NCBI GenBank assembly: GCA_964551435.1
Contig: CAZKBS010000002.1
Span: forward strand, 1-64,000
Source: UBA2020 sp964551435
GTDB lineage: Bacteria; Pseudomonadota; Alphaproteobacteria; Micavibrionales; UBA2020
Length of the DNA: 64,000 bases
Direction of reading: 5' to 3'
Shown here: in pieces, positions 33,816 through 43,267 of the stretch
Numbering within the stretch: the first letter of the stretch is position 1
How the letters are laid out: every line of letters begins with the position of its first letter
Position numbers and translations under genes: made by a program
Notes under the pieces: generated by a model
What the model was told of the DNA's origin: nothing
Databases searched by the model: none
What the model saw: the letters and a program-made list of their open reading frames with translations, nothing else

Positions 33816-33835
33816 ATGGCGGATGCCAGGCCTTA

Positions 33836-34777
33836 TCAGGCTTTTTCGGCAGCGGTCTCAGTTTCTTTATCGCCGCTCGAAACCGTTTCAGGGCGGACGT
33901 TCAAGTACAGCAGAACCGGCGCCGCGACATAAATCGACGACAGTGTACCGATAATGATGCCGAGGATCATGGCGTAGATGAAGCCCTGAATAGCCGTGCC
34001 GCCCAGAATCGCCAGCACGCACATCACCGCAAAGGTGGTCGAGCTGGTGATAAGCGTACGGCCAAGCGTTTCGTTGATGGCGATGTTGATGACATCCGGC
34101 AGCGGCATTTTGCGGTATTTGCGCAACTTTTCGCGGATACGGTCAAACACAATAACCGTATCATTCACCGAATAACCCGCAACCAGCAGGATAGCCGCAA
34201 CGGTGGCAAGGTCGAATTCGATACCGGTGATGATAAAAAACAGCAGCGTCAGAATAACGTCATGCGCCAGCGAGGCGATACTGGCCACGCCGAACTGCCA
34301 TTCATAACGCATCCAGATGTAAAGCATGATGCCAATCATCGAATACACGAAGGCTTTGACGCCGGTCATGATGAGTTCCTGCCCCACCTGCGGACCGACG
34401 TATTCGGTGCGGCGAAACTCGACTTTCTCGCCCAGCGCCGATGCAACTTCGGCATAAATCTCTTTTTGCGTGGCGGTGTCGGCTTCTTTGCCGGGGATTT
34501 TAATCATCAGCGTATTTTCGCCGAATTCCTGAATGGAGGGTTTGCCCGCCTTCAGTTCGCCCAGCTTGCTGCGGACGTCTTCGACTTTCATACCTTCCGG
34601 TACGGATACTTCCATGAGTACGCCGCCGGTGAAATCGATGCCGTAGTTCAGGCCGCGCGTGAACAGCAAAAAGAAAGTCGCGACAATCATGGCAACACCG
34701 ATAAACATGCCAATTTTATGGTGCCCCATAAAATTGATTTTGGTGTCATCCTTGATGAAACGGAGACGAAAGGCCAT
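33836..34777 (-). CDS. secF: protein translocase subunit SecF
   Basis: The 313-residue protein has six hydrophobic segments and SecF motifs: GLNYGIDFTGGVLMEV near residue 45, VAGYSVNDTVIVFDRIRE in the middle, and NETLGRTLITSSTTF. With SecD and YajC it uses proton-motive force to aid late protein export. Last gene of yajC-secD-secF, 23 bp after secD. Confidence 0.96.
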   Translation of the reverse strand: MAFRLRFIKDDTKINFMGHHKIGMFIGVAMIVATFFLLFTRGLNYGIDFTGGVLMEVSVPEGMKVEDVRSKLGELKAGKPSIQEFGENTLMIKIPGKEADTATQKEIYAEVASALGEKVEFRRTEYVGPQVGQELIMTGVKAFVYSMIGIMLYIWMRYEWQFGVASIASLAHDVILTLLFFIITGIEFDLATVAAILLVAGYSVNDTVIVFDRIREKLRKYRKMPLPDVINIAINETLGRTLITSSTTFAVMCVLAILGGTAIQGFIYAMILGIIIGTLSSIYVAAPVLLYLNVRPETVSSGDKETETAAEKA

Positions 34778-34800
34778 TTTCTGTATTCCTTTGGCTATCG

Positions 34801-36369
34801 TTAAAGTTCAAGTTTCGTCGGGCGCATTTGGCGCAGCCAGCCGATGATAATCAGACGCGTAATCATGATGGCGGAGAACATCGAGGTCACGATACCGATG
34901 CTCATCGATACCGCGAAGCCCTTGACGGGACCGGTACCGAAGGAGAACAGGATCAGCGCCACAATCAGCGTCGTCAGGTTCGAATCCACAATCGTGGACA
35001 TGGCCTGTTTATATCCCGCGTCGACGGAGGACAGAATAGAGCGGCCATTGCGCAATTCTTCGCGCACGCGTTCGTAAATCAGCACGTTGGCGTCAACCGC
35101 CATGCCGATGGTCAGCACGATACCCGCGATACCCGGCAGGGTCAGCGTCGCCTGGAACAGCGACAACAGCGCGAAAATAAAGATGACGTTGAACGTCAGC
35201 GCGATATTCGCAAACATGCCGAGAAGGCCGTAGAAAGACACCATCATCACGCAAACAACCACAAAGGCGACAATCGTCGCTTTCTTGCCGGATTCGACGG
35301 AGTCAGAACCCAGCGTCGGGCCGACGCTGCGCTCTTCGATGACTTTCAATTCGGCCGGCAGCGCGCCGGAGCGCAGCAGCAGCGCAAGTTCTGCCGTTTC
35401 CTGAGAGGTGAAAGAACCCGTGATGATGCCGTCGCCGCCGCAAATCGCGCTTTGAATAACGGGCGCGCTGATGATGGTACCGTCAAGAACAATCGCAAAA
35501 GGCTTGCCGATGTTATCGCGCGTCACGTCGCAGAAACGCTTCGCGCCGATGCTATCGAATTTAAACGACACCGCAGGGCGCTGGTTCTGGTCGAATGTCG
35601 CCTGCGCATTCACCAGCATTTCGCCGCTGATGATAATACGTTTGCGCACGACCATCGTCGCGCCGGGGGAATCTTTCATCGGCAGACGCATGGACAGCGG
35701 GCCCGGGCGGCTGGTCGGCGTTGCTTCGGGATCCGGCAGGTGGAAAGTCATTTTGGCCGTTTCACGCAGGCGCGATTTGATTTCGTCGGGGTTTTCGACG
35801 CCCGGCATTTGCAGCACGATGCGGTCAGACCCCTGACGCTGGATAATCGGCTCCTTGGTACCGGTTTCATCCACGCGGCGGCGGATGATTTCAATCGACT
35901 GGCCGATAATTTGCGCCTTGAGGGCGTTGATGCCCGCTTCGGTCATGTTCGCGCTCAGCGTGCCGTCGGGGGCAATCTGGATATCCAGCCCCTCGGCAAG
36001 GTTGCTGGCGATTTTGTATGCCGCAGCGCGGTCTTTATCGAGGTCGCGCAGACGGAACGAAATGCCGTTCTTGCGCGCCGTCAAATCGACATAGCCGATT
36101 TTTTCAGCGGCCAGTTCCTTGCGCGCGGCATCGACCATGCCCTCCATACGTTCGGCAATCACGGCGTCGGTATCCGCCTCCAGCAGCAGGTGCGAACCGC
36201 CCTGCAGGTCAAGCCCCAGACTGACCGTCTTTTGCGGCATCCATTCCGGCAGACGCGACTGCATCCATTCCTGCTGTTGCGGCGACAGCACGTTCGGCAT
36301 GGCATAGGCAATCCCCAGCACGCACAGCAAAACGGTCAGGACAATTTTCCACTTTTCAACGTAGAGCAT
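34801..36369 (-). CDS. secD: protein translocase subunit SecD
   Basis: The 522-residue protein has an N-terminal membrane segment, the periplasmic P1 head domain (LGLDLQGGSHLLLE, RRRVDETGTKEPIIQRQG) and a C-terminal RND-like membrane half (GIAGIVLTIGMAVDANVLIYERVREE). It is part of SecDF. Lies between yajC and secF on the same strand. Confidence 0.96.
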   Translation of the reverse strand: MLYVEKWKIVLTVLLCVLGIAYAMPNVLSPQQQEWMQSRLPEWMPQKTVSLGLDLQGGSHLLLEADTDAVIAERMEGMVDAARKELAAEKIGYVDLTARKNGISFRLRDLDKDRAAAYKIASNLAEGLDIQIAPDGTLSANMTEAGINALKAQIIGQSIEIIRRRVDETGTKEPIIQRQGSDRIVLQMPGVENPDEIKSRLRETAKMTFHLPDPEATPTSRPGPLSMRLPMKDSPGATMVVRKRIIISGEMLVNAQATFDQNQRPAVSFKFDSIGAKRFCDVTRDNIGKPFAIVLDGTIISAPVIQSAICGGDGIITGSFTSQETAELALLLRSGALPAELKVIEERSVGPTLGSDSVESGKKATIVAFVVVCVMMVSFYGLLGMFANIALTFNVIFIFALLSLFQATLTLPGIAGIVLTIGMAVDANVLIYERVREELRNGRSILSSVDAGYKQAMSTIVDSNLTTLIVALILFSFGTGPVKGFAVSMSIGIVTSMFSAIMITRLIIIGWLRQMRPTKLEL

Positions 36370-36441
36370 ATTCAGTCTGTTCCTTATGGAAGGGATGCGC
36401 GGCCGGCGCGCGCTATCGCAAATCCGCCGGCACGCGGAAGG

Positions 36442-36807
36442 TTACTTGGCGGCGTCTTTTGCGGCATCTTGCTTGGCAGCGGCGGCTTCTTTGACCAGCA
36501 TCAGGCTATGGCGCAGGGCCGTCACCTCGATACCGTTGCCGAGGTCGAGCAGCACGTCCTCCTCGCCAACCAGTTTTTTAACCGTGGCATGCAGGCCGCC
36601 GCCAGTCACGACCTTGTCGCCCTTGGTCAGGTTGTTGACCATACGGCGATGTTCAATAATGCGTTTGTTTTGCGGGCGGATGACAAAGAAATAAAACACG
36701 ATGAAAATCAGCACCAGCGGCGCCATGGAGACGAGCAGGCTCGGCTGTGACGCCGCTGCGTCTGCGGATTCAGCTGCCGTCTGGGCGAATGCGGGCGATA
36801 TGAACAT
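36442..36807 (-). CDS. yajC: preprotein translocase subunit YajC
   Basis: The 121-residue protein has one membrane segment (about 26-46) followed by the YajC signature FFVIRPQNKRIIEHRRMV and GDKVVTGGGLHATVKKL, with an Ala/Lys tail. First gene of yajC-secD-secF. A 72-bp GC-rich gap separates it from secD. Confidence 0.95.
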   Translation of the reverse strand: MFISPAFAQTAAESADAAASQPSLLVSMAPLVLIFIVFYFFVIRPQNKRIIEHRRMVNNLTKGDKVVTGGGLHATVKKLVGEEDVLLDLGNGIEVTALRHSLMLVKEAAAAKQDAAKDAAK

Positions 36808-36947
36808 GTTGCTTTACTCCTTGGAACTCTTAAGATGTTTTGGCTGTTGTTTTTATACCTGCGCATATATTGCTGATTGAATGCAGAAAAACAATAGAAA
36901 ACAATACAAAAGCACATGCATCGCCTGTCAACACGCCCTTCTGCCCG

Positions 36948-39482
36948 ATGGACCTCATGAACGCTTCTTTCAAAAAAACCGGCCTGAAGGTTCTCGCTGC
37001 CGTAGCGGCGGTTTTCGCCATTTTAATCATTGCGCTATGGGCCAAGTTTCAATTTATTTCTGAAAAAGCGCTGCATATCGCTGGCTATACGGATGCCAGT
37101 ATCGGCACAGCCCGTTTCACCCCTGCGGGTAGCTTTTTTGAAGATATAAAACTGACGGTGGGCGGCACGCCTGTCACCGTCGCACGTGTAGAAGCCTACG
37201 CCACGCTAGGCGATGCACTGGACGGCCGATTGACCAAGGTTGTCATCGACGATGCCATGATCGCCATCACGGCGAAGAATGATACGGAAAAAGACGGTGG
37301 ACAGACGCAGGATATTGTTCTGGCCCTGCCCACCCCGCTTGACTTGCCTGCGCGCGAAATTGTTTTTCGTAATATAAGAACATTCATCCCCTTTGCCGAA
37401 GGGGCGCCGGCTGTTTTTTCAGGCTCCCTGCTCGACCGCGGCGCGGAATACCAGCTCAGCGGCGATTACCAGATAACGGGTGACAGCCTGCGTGCGCAGG
37501 GGCAAATGTCGCTCAAGGCCGTCAAGGCGACGGGCGCGATCTCCGCACAGGTCGATATCGGCGATGCACATCTGGATTTGCCCGCCTCGCATCTGGCCCT
37601 GCGGCGCGGCGCGGGCTGGATAACACTGGAAGCGCCGCCCGATGCCATCGCAGGTAAAGCATGGCCGGTTATCAATGCGCAGCTGTCCGCAGGCTCTCTC
37701 AAAGCCTATGCCCTGCCCCTGCAAGGACTGACCCTCACCGCCGCCATTAAACCGGAGAAAAGCGAAATCCTGCTGCAAGGCCAAGGCATGGATGACACCG
37801 GCGAGATACTTGCCGAACTGCGCCTTGACCGCAGCGACAGCGCCAAAGACAGCCTGAAGCTTTTGCTGGATACCAAGCTCAAAAACCTCGATGCCCTCGG
37901 CGTCAAGGACCTCAAGGGCCGCGGACAGGCGAAACTGGATATCACCGCGCAAAAACCGCGCGCTGACGGCTGGCTCAGCTGGCAAGACGTCGGCGGCGGA
38001 CTTGAACTTGCCGCGCAAAAACTCTCACTGCCCGGTCTGATGCGCGATGTGGAGGCAGCGGCAAGCCTTGTTCTCTCCCACAACCTCGCCGATAGCACCA
38101 CAGTGCTGCGTGCGGATGCGGAGCCGATTACGCTCAAGGGTATCATCCTGCCCATCGATGCCGAAAAACCCGTTTCGCTGAACCTGCCCGCCAATAGCAA
38201 AACGCCCGCCACCGTAAGCTGGAAAGCCCCCACAAAGCATCTGGAAATCGGCTTTCAAGGTCTGGATATCAGCACGCCGCTGGTGGGCGCCAAAAACTTC
38301 TCCCTCGCCCTTGTGGCGGGATTTGCCGGGGATTATCCAGCCTTGAGCGGTACGCTCAGCGCGGCAGAACTGTCACATGCCGCCAAACCGCCCGCCTTTG
38401 TTCCCGTGCGCCTGAATGGCGTGATACGTGCCGACAGCGGCAAGGCAAACATCAGCCTGTTCAACCTCGACCTGACCGAAAAAAACGGCCTGTTGACCGT
38501 GCATATCAATGGCCGGCATGATTTTGCGCAGAACAAAGGTCTGATTGACCTTGCCATGCCGCAAACCACGATGCGCACGGGGGTATATAGCCTGAAGGAC
38601 ATCTTCCCCCTCTCCGCCGCTTATGTGCAGGACGTAACCGGAACGCTCGGCATGAGCGCTGCGTTCACATGGCAAAAAAGCAAAAACGGCTGGACCACCG
38701 CGTCATCCGGCGAAGTCTTCATGCGAGAGCTGACAGGAAACGTGAATGGCAACGTCATCACCAATGTCAGCGGCGTCATCAAACTCGACAGCCTGAAGCC
38801 GCCGGTCATGACACACCAGAAACTTGCCGTTGGCAGTGTCAACGTCGGCCTGCCGCTGAGCGCGGGACTGGTCGAGGCGAGCCTCGATGCCAAAAACACC
38901 TTCACCCTGCATGCCGCAGAATGGATGCTGGCATCGGGCAAAATCGTCTCCTCCCCCTTCTCGGTCAGTCTGGACGACCTGACAGCGGAAAATATCACCC
39001 TGAGCGCGACGGGGCTGCAACTGGCAGAACTTTTCAAAATTGCGCCTATGGACGGGTTGACGGCAGAGGGTGTTGTGGATGGAACTCTGCCGCTGCGCAT
39101 ACGCGCGGGCGAAATATCGATTGAAAATGGCGTATTGGAATCAAAGGGTTCGGGAAATATTCATTACAGCCCGCAGGATATGCCCGCCTTCCTCCGTGAC
39201 AGTTCTCAGAAGCAGATGGTTGATCTGCAGGTCGCGCTGCGCGCCTTCGAGTTCGAGACATTAAAACTCACCCTCGATGGCACGCTGGGCAAGAACCAGA
39301 AGATCGGCATTTCTGTCAAAGGCAAAAACCCGGAATTTTACAACGGCTATCCCGTCAGCCTGAATTTAAATGTGGAAGGGCCGTTGGAAAATATCCTAAA
39401 ATACTCGCCGGGCAGCAGCCAGATACCCGACAATATCCGCAAACAACTGGAAGAATACGAGAACAACAATGCCAAAAAATGA
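36948..39482 (+). CDS. ydbH: YdbH-family AsmA-like phospholipid transport protein
   Basis: The product of 844 residues has one N-terminal membrane anchor (VLAAVAAVFAILIIALW) and then a long, repetitive beta-strand-rich periplasmic region, as in AsmA-like bridge proteins. In E. coli YdbH, with TamB and YhdP, moves phospholipids from inner to outer membrane. Assignment is strengthened by the ynbE-like lipoprotein overlapping its 3' end by 14 bases and the ydbL-like gene after it. No clear ribosome-binding site is seen; ATGs at 36948 and 36957 are both possible. Confidence 0.85.
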   Translation: MDLMNASFKKTGLKVLAAVAAVFAILIIALWAKFQFISEKALHIAGYTDASIGTARFTPAGSFFEDIKLTVGGTPVTVARVEAYATLGDALDGRLTKVVIDDAMIAITAKNDTEKDGGQTQDIVLALPTPLDLPAREIVFRNIRTFIPFAEGAPAVFSGSLLDRGAEYQLSGDYQITGDSLRAQGQMSLKAVKATGAISAQVDIGDAHLDLPASHLALRRGAGWITLEAPPDAIAGKAWPVINAQLSAGSLKAYALPLQGLTLTAAIKPEKSEILLQGQGMDDTGEILAELRLDRSDSAKDSLKLLLDTKLKNLDALGVKDLKGRGQAKLDITAQKPRADGWLSWQDVGGGLELAAQKLSLPGLMRDVEAAASLVLSHNLADSTTVLRADAEPITLKGIILPIDAEKPVSLNLPANSKTPATVSWKAPTKHLEIGFQGLDISTPLVGAKNFSLALVAGFAGDYPALSGTLSAAELSHAAKPPAFVPVRLNGVIRADSGKANISLFNLDLTEKNGLLTVHINGRHDFAQNKGLIDLAMPQTTMRTGVYSLKDIFPLSAAYVQDVTGTLGMSAAFTWQKSKNGWTTASSGEVFMRELTGNVNGNVITNVSGVIKLDSLKPPVMTHQKLAVGSVNVGLPLSAGLVEASLDAKNTFTLHAAEWMLASGKIVSSPFSVSLDDLTAENITLSATGLQLAELFKIAPMDGLTAEGVVDGTLPLRIRAGEISIENGVLESKGSGNIHYSPQDMPAFLRDSSQKQMVDLQVALRAFEFETLKLTLDGTLGKNQKIGISVKGKNPEFYNGYPVSLNLNVEGPLENILKYSPGSSQIPDNIRKQLEEYENNNAKK

Positions 39483-39696
39483 ATTCAACCGTGTTGCCCT
39501 CATGCCGATAATTTTCGGCATCGGGATGGTTCTGGCGCTCGGCGCCTGCTCGCCCACCGTCAAGGTCGAGGCGCCGGACAAACCCATCGAAATCAACATG
39601 AACATCAAAATCGAACAGGAAGTCCGCGTGAAGGTCGAAAAAGACCTTGAAGACATGTTCGCGGAAGAACCCGAATTGTTCGGTATCAAGAAGTAA
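39469..39696 (+). CDS. ynbE: YnbE-family outer-membrane lipoprotein
   Basis: The 75-residue product has a lipoprotein signal with lipobox LGAC, then a short charged mature part (SPTVKVEAPDKPIEINMNI, IEQEVRVKVEKDLEDMF). This matches YnbE, which stacks on the C-terminus of YdbH to complete a lipid bridge. It overlaps ydbH and precedes the ydbL-like gene, the same order as in E. coli. Confidence 0.88.
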   Translation: MPKNEFNRVALMPIIFGIGMVLALGACSPTVKVEAPDKPIEINMNIKIEQEVRVKVEKDLEDMFAEEPELFGIKK

Positions 39697-39726
39697 TTCC
39701 CTCTCTGCGTTAAAGGATAAATACGT

Positions 39727-40065
39727 ATGAAAAACACGATTGCTAAAATCCTCGGCTTCGCCACCATGATGGTTGTCGCCATGCCGCTGGCTTTCGCCCA
39801 GATGAGCGTCGAGAGCGCCAAGACACAGGGCCTCGTCGGCGAGCGTCAGGATGGTCTTTTGGGTGTCGTCGCAAGCCCGACGCCCGAACTGCGCCAGCTT
39901 GTCGAAACCACCAATGCCGAACGCCTTGAAAAATACAAAGGCATCGCGCAAAAACGCGGTACTGATCTCAAAAGCGTGCAGGCATTTGCCGGTAAAAAGC
40001 TGATCGACAGCGCATCGCCCGGCGAGTACATCCAAAACGCAAGCGGCGGCTGGCAGAAAAAATAA
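39727..40065 (+). CDS. ydbL: YdbL-family periplasmic protein (DUF1318)
   Basis: The 112-residue protein has a signal peptide (cleavage near AFA-QMS) and the DUF1318 core: AKTQGLVGERQDGLLG, LVETTNAERLEKYKGIAQKRG in two parts, and SPGEYIQNASGGWQKK at the end. In E. coli YdbL is a chaperone that prevents over-assembly of YnbE on YdbH. Third gene of the ydbH-ynbE-ydbL unit; AAAGGA ribosome-binding site upstream. Confidence 0.9.
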   Translation: MKNTIAKILGFATMMVVAMPLAFAQMSVESAKTQGLVGERQDGLLGVVASPTPELRQLVETTNAERLEKYKGIAQKRGTDLKSVQAFAGKKLIDSASPGEYIQNASGGWQKK

Positions 40066-40102
40066 TTCTTACTTTACTAACCCAAGAAAAGCATACCCCC
40101 AA

Positions 40103-40999
40103 ATGACGCGCCTGCATGCGGACCTTCTTTTGCTTGTTGCCGCGCTGATTTGGGGGTTCGCTTTTGTGGCGCAAAAAGACGCGCTTTTGTATATCGGCCC
40201 CCTGACGTTCGTTGCGGGCCGTTTTCTTTTGTCTTTTCTGGTCGTACTGCCGCTGGCCCTGCGCGAACGCCGCAACGCCGCGCGCGATAAAATCGAAGAC
40301 CGTAAAATGGCGCCGTTGCTGGCCGCGCTTTGTACCGTATTCACAGGCGGCGTTGTTTTGCAGCAAACCGGCCTTCTCACGACATCGGTCACCAATGCAG
40401 GGTTTCTCACGGGGCTTTATGTTGTTTTCGTGCCCCTCATTTTCTTCGCGCTGTTCAAACAGAAAATTCCCGCCGTGATTATTCCGGCGGCGCTGCTATG
40501 CGTCACGGGCACTTATTTGCTGTCCGGCGGCGGGTATGCTTTTGGCTGGGGCGATATACAGATTTTAATCTGCGCCGTATTTTTCGCCTTACACGTGGTT
40601 TTGGTCGGGCGGATCATGGCGCGCGCCAAAAGCCCGCTGCAGATTTCATGCCTGCAATATGGTGTGGTGGCGTTGATTGCGCTATGCGGCGTGGCCGTTT
40701 TCGAAATACCCACCGTGGACGGCCTGCGCGAAGCGCTGCCGTCGCTGCTTTATGCGGGCATTGCGTCGGGCGGCATCGCCTATACGCTGCAAATGGTTGC
40801 GCAGCAATACGCGCCGCCGTCGGATACCGCGGTCATCCTCAGTTCTGAATCCGTTTTTGCCGCTGTGGGCGGATATCTGATTTTGAGCGAGTGGATTTCA
40901 ATGACCGGCATCGCAGGCTGCGGCCTGATTATCTGCGCCATTCTGCTGGTCGAGCTTGCGCCGCATATCCGGCGCAAAAAGCTTATCCCGCAATCATGA
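40103..40999 (+). CDS. EamA/DMT-family transporter
   Basis: A 298-residue membrane protein with ten hydrophobic segments and two EamA repeats. Typical stretches are LLLVAALIWGFAFVAQK at the N-terminus and VILSSESVFAAVGGYLILSEW in the second repeat. It probably exports a metabolite or amino acid; the substrate is not deducible. It overlaps the end of serB tail-to-tail by 17 bp. Confidence 0.92.
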   Translation: MTRLHADLLLLVAALIWGFAFVAQKDALLYIGPLTFVAGRFLLSFLVVLPLALRERRNAARDKIEDRKMAPLLAALCTVFTGGVVLQQTGLLTTSVTNAGFLTGLYVVFVPLIFFALFKQKIPAVIIPAALLCVTGTYLLSGGGYAFGWGDIQILICAVFFALHVVLVGRIMARAKSPLQISCLQYGVVALIALCGVAVFEIPTVDGLREALPSLLYAGIASGGIAYTLQMVAQQYAPPSDTAVILSSESVFAAVGGYLILSEWISMTGIAGCGLIICAILLVELAPHIRRKKLIPQS

Positions 41000-41888
41000 A
41001 TTCCTTGCGGTAGCCCTGCATATACAACAGTGCCGTCAGGTCTGTATGGCGCACCTGATGCGGCGTTGCGGCCTGCACGGCAGGCTTGCCGAAATATCCG
41101 ACGCCTGCCCCCGCCGCCTGCAACATCGGGATATCATTGGCGCCATCGCCCACCGCCATGGTGCGCGCAGGCGTGAGACCGAGCTTTTCTGTTTCTTCAA
41201 GCAGCGTGCGGCGCTTGGTGTCCTTATCGACGATGGGCGGCAGCACATTGCCCGTCAGCCTGTCGTTTTCGATTTCAAGACGGTTACCGATGTTGCGGTA
41301 AAAACCCAGCACACCTGCGACATGCCGCGTAAAAATATCGAACCCGCCCGAAATCAGCACACATTTGGCGCCATAGCGGCCCATGGTTTTGACCAGCGTG
41401 GCCGCCCCCTTGGAATAACGCATCCCCTCCAGCGTTTCGAATAGGGCGGATACAGGCAAACCTTTCAAAAGACCGACTCGCAGCCGCAGGGCCTCGGCAA
41501 AATCCAGCTCCCCCCGCATGGCCTGCGCGGTGATGGGGGCGATTTTATCCTTGAGGTTCAGATGGGCCGCCAGATCGTCCAGCGTCTCCCCCTCCACCAT
41601 CGTCGCGTCCATATCGGCCAGCAGCAGCCCCTTGCGGCGGTCGTCGTCGAGGGGTTGAACAAAAATATCAAACGGGCCTGCGTTTTGTAATTTTTGGCGC
41701 AGACGGGCGGTCAGTTCGGCACTATTCCCACTCACCATGATATCAAGCGCGCGGCCGGAGGCCAGCCAGTCGGTGCGCAAACGCTCCACGCCGAGGGTTT
41801 TGATATCGCCGGCAAAGCGGTTTTCGTCCGCACTCTTCAGGCCGCCGTCGGTGGCTGCAACGATTGTAACAACTGTTTCTGTGGCCAT
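40983..41888 (-). CDS. serB: phosphoserine phosphatase
   Basis: Start at MATETVVTIVAATDGG (41888), 301 residues. A partial N-terminal ACT-like region is followed by a HAD phosphatase domain: motif I LLADMDATMVEGE (nucleophile first Asp, Ala where Ser is usual before Thr), motif II VLISGGFDIFT, and motif III/IV AVGDGANDIPML. It catalyses the last step of serine synthesis. It is divergent from serC, giving a serB / serC / serA neighbourhood. Confidence 0.93.
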   Translation of the reverse strand: MATETVVTIVAATDGGLKSADENRFAGDIKTLGVERLRTDWLASGRALDIMVSGNSAELTARLRQKLQNAGPFDIFVQPLDDDRRKGLLLADMDATMVEGETLDDLAAHLNLKDKIAPITAQAMRGELDFAEALRLRVGLLKGLPVSALFETLEGMRYSKGAATLVKTMGRYGAKCVLISGGFDIFTRHVAGVLGFYRNIGNRLEIENDRLTGNVLPPIVDKDTKRRTLLEETEKLGLTPARTMAVGDGANDIPMLQAAGAGVGYFGKPAVQAATPHQVRHTDLTALLYMQGYRKEFMIAG

Positions 41889-41902
41889 TTTCCTGAAATC
41901 CG

Positions 41903-41931
41903 TTGACGTGACTGATAGGTCGGAGAATAAT
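41903..41931 (+). promoter_or_regulatory. probable serC promoter
   Basis: TTGACG (41903-41908) and AATAAT (41926-41931) are spaced by 17 bases, each matching five of six consensus positions, about 85 bp upstream of the serC ATG in the serB/serC divergent region. Confidence 0.6.
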
Positions 41932-42023
41932 AACCGCGGCTGCATCAGCCGGAGCATAAATCTCCGCCACAGCCAAAACAACCACAAACAGTATATTTTA
42001 ACCTCGTCCCCAGAGAGTGTGCC

Positions 42024-43199
42024 ATGACGCTGCAACGCCCCGCGACCAAGCCCGCCAATCCGAATTTTTCTTCAGGCCCTTGCGCCAAACGTCCGGGCTG
42101 GTCTGTCTCCGCACTCTCCGGCGTACTGGCGGGCCGCTCGCACCGCGCCGCCCCCGGCGTCAAAAAACTGGCCGAGGTGATTGAAAAATCCAAAGCCATC
42201 CTTGGCATGCCCGCCGACTGGAAACTGGCCATCGTCCCCGCATCCGATACAGGCGCGATGGAAATGGCCATGTGGTCGCTGCTGGGCGCGCGCGGCGTAG
42301 ATGCGCTGGGCTGGGAAGTTTTCGGCAAGACGTGGATTACCGACATCACCAAGCAACTGAAACTCTCAGATGTGCGCACCTTCGAAGCGCCGTTTGGCGA
42401 GATTGTCGACCTGTCGAAGGTCGATAGCGACCGCGACGTGGTTTTCACGTGGAACGGTACGACGTCGGGCGTAAAAGTCCCGAACGCGGACTGGATCAAA
42501 CCCGACCGCAAGGGGCTGATGATTTGCGATGCGACCTCCGCCGTTTTCGCCATGGATATGCCGTGGGACAAGCTGGATGTGGTCACTTGGTCGTGGCAAA
42601 AGGTGCTGGGCGGCGAAGCCGCGCACGGCATGCTGGCGCTGTCGCCCCGCGCGATTGAACGTCTGGAAAGCTACACCCCCGCGTGGCCAATGCCCAAGCT
42701 GTTCCGCCTGACCAAAGGTGGCAAGCTGATTGACGAGCCGTTCGAGGGCAAGACCATCAACACCCCCTCCATGCTAGCGGTCGAAGACTGCCTTGATGCG
42801 CTTGTCTGGGCTGAAAAACTGGGTGGTCTGCCCGCGCTCTTGAAACGCACGCAGGCAAACCTTGCCGCCGTTGAAAAATGGATTGAAAAAACCGAATGGG
42901 CGGAATTCCTGCCAAGCTCTCCGGCGATCCGCTCCAACACATCCATCTGCTTCAAGGTCGTTGACCCGTGGCTAACCAGCCTTGACAACGACGCGCAGGC
43001 GAAAATCATCAAGTCCGTGGAAAAAATGCTCGACAAAGAAGGCATCGCCTACGAAGTCGCCAACCACCGCGATGCACCCGCTTCGTTCCGTCTTTGGGGC
43101 GGCGCGACAGTTGAAACCGCCGATATCGAAGCCGTGCTGCCGTGGATTGACTGGGCGTATCGCGCGGTCAAAGCCGAACAAACAGCAAAAGCGGCCTAA
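42024..43199 (+). CDS. serC: phosphoserine aminotransferase
   Basis: The 391-residue protein is the alphaproteobacterial-type SerC. It has NPNFSSGPCAKRPGW at the N-terminus and the PLP-Lys region VVTWSWQKVLGGEAAHGML. It converts 3-phosphohydroxypyruvate to phosphoserine. In many alphaproteobacteria serA follows directly; here a minus-strand gene of unknown family (43244-43855) lies between them. Confidence 0.95.
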   Translation: MTLQRPATKPANPNFSSGPCAKRPGWSVSALSGVLAGRSHRAAPGVKKLAEVIEKSKAILGMPADWKLAIVPASDTGAMEMAMWSLLGARGVDALGWEVFGKTWITDITKQLKLSDVRTFEAPFGEIVDLSKVDSDRDVVFTWNGTTSGVKVPNADWIKPDRKGLMICDATSAVFAMDMPWDKLDVVTWSWQKVLGGEAAHGMLALSPRAIERLESYTPAWPMPKLFRLTKGGKLIDEPFEGKTINTPSMLAVEDCLDALVWAEKLGGLPALLKRTQANLAAVEKWIEKTEWAEFLPSSPAIRSNTSICFKVVDPWLTSLDNDAQAKIIKSVEKMLDKEGIAYEVANHRDAPASFRLWGGATVETADIEAVLPWIDWAYRAVKAEQTAKAA

Positions 43200-43224
43200 A
43201 TCGGGCCTGAGCCTTCACGAAGAA

Positions 43225-43267
43225 AAACGCGGCGTGCCTGATATCAGGGCGCCGCGTTTCTTTTTTT
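43225..43267. terminator. terminator downstream of serC
   Basis: AAACGCGGCG pairs with CGCCGCGTTT, enclosing the inner palindrome CCTGATATCAGG; a C and then a run of about eight T follows. It overlaps the last codons of the convergent gene at 43244-43855 and can serve serC. Confidence 0.8.

Noticed and set aside
34828..36750. 640-codon open frame on the plus strand opposite secD/yajC
   Set aside because: His/Arg/Asn/Gln-rich antisense translation with no motif; secD and yajC are clear on the other strand.
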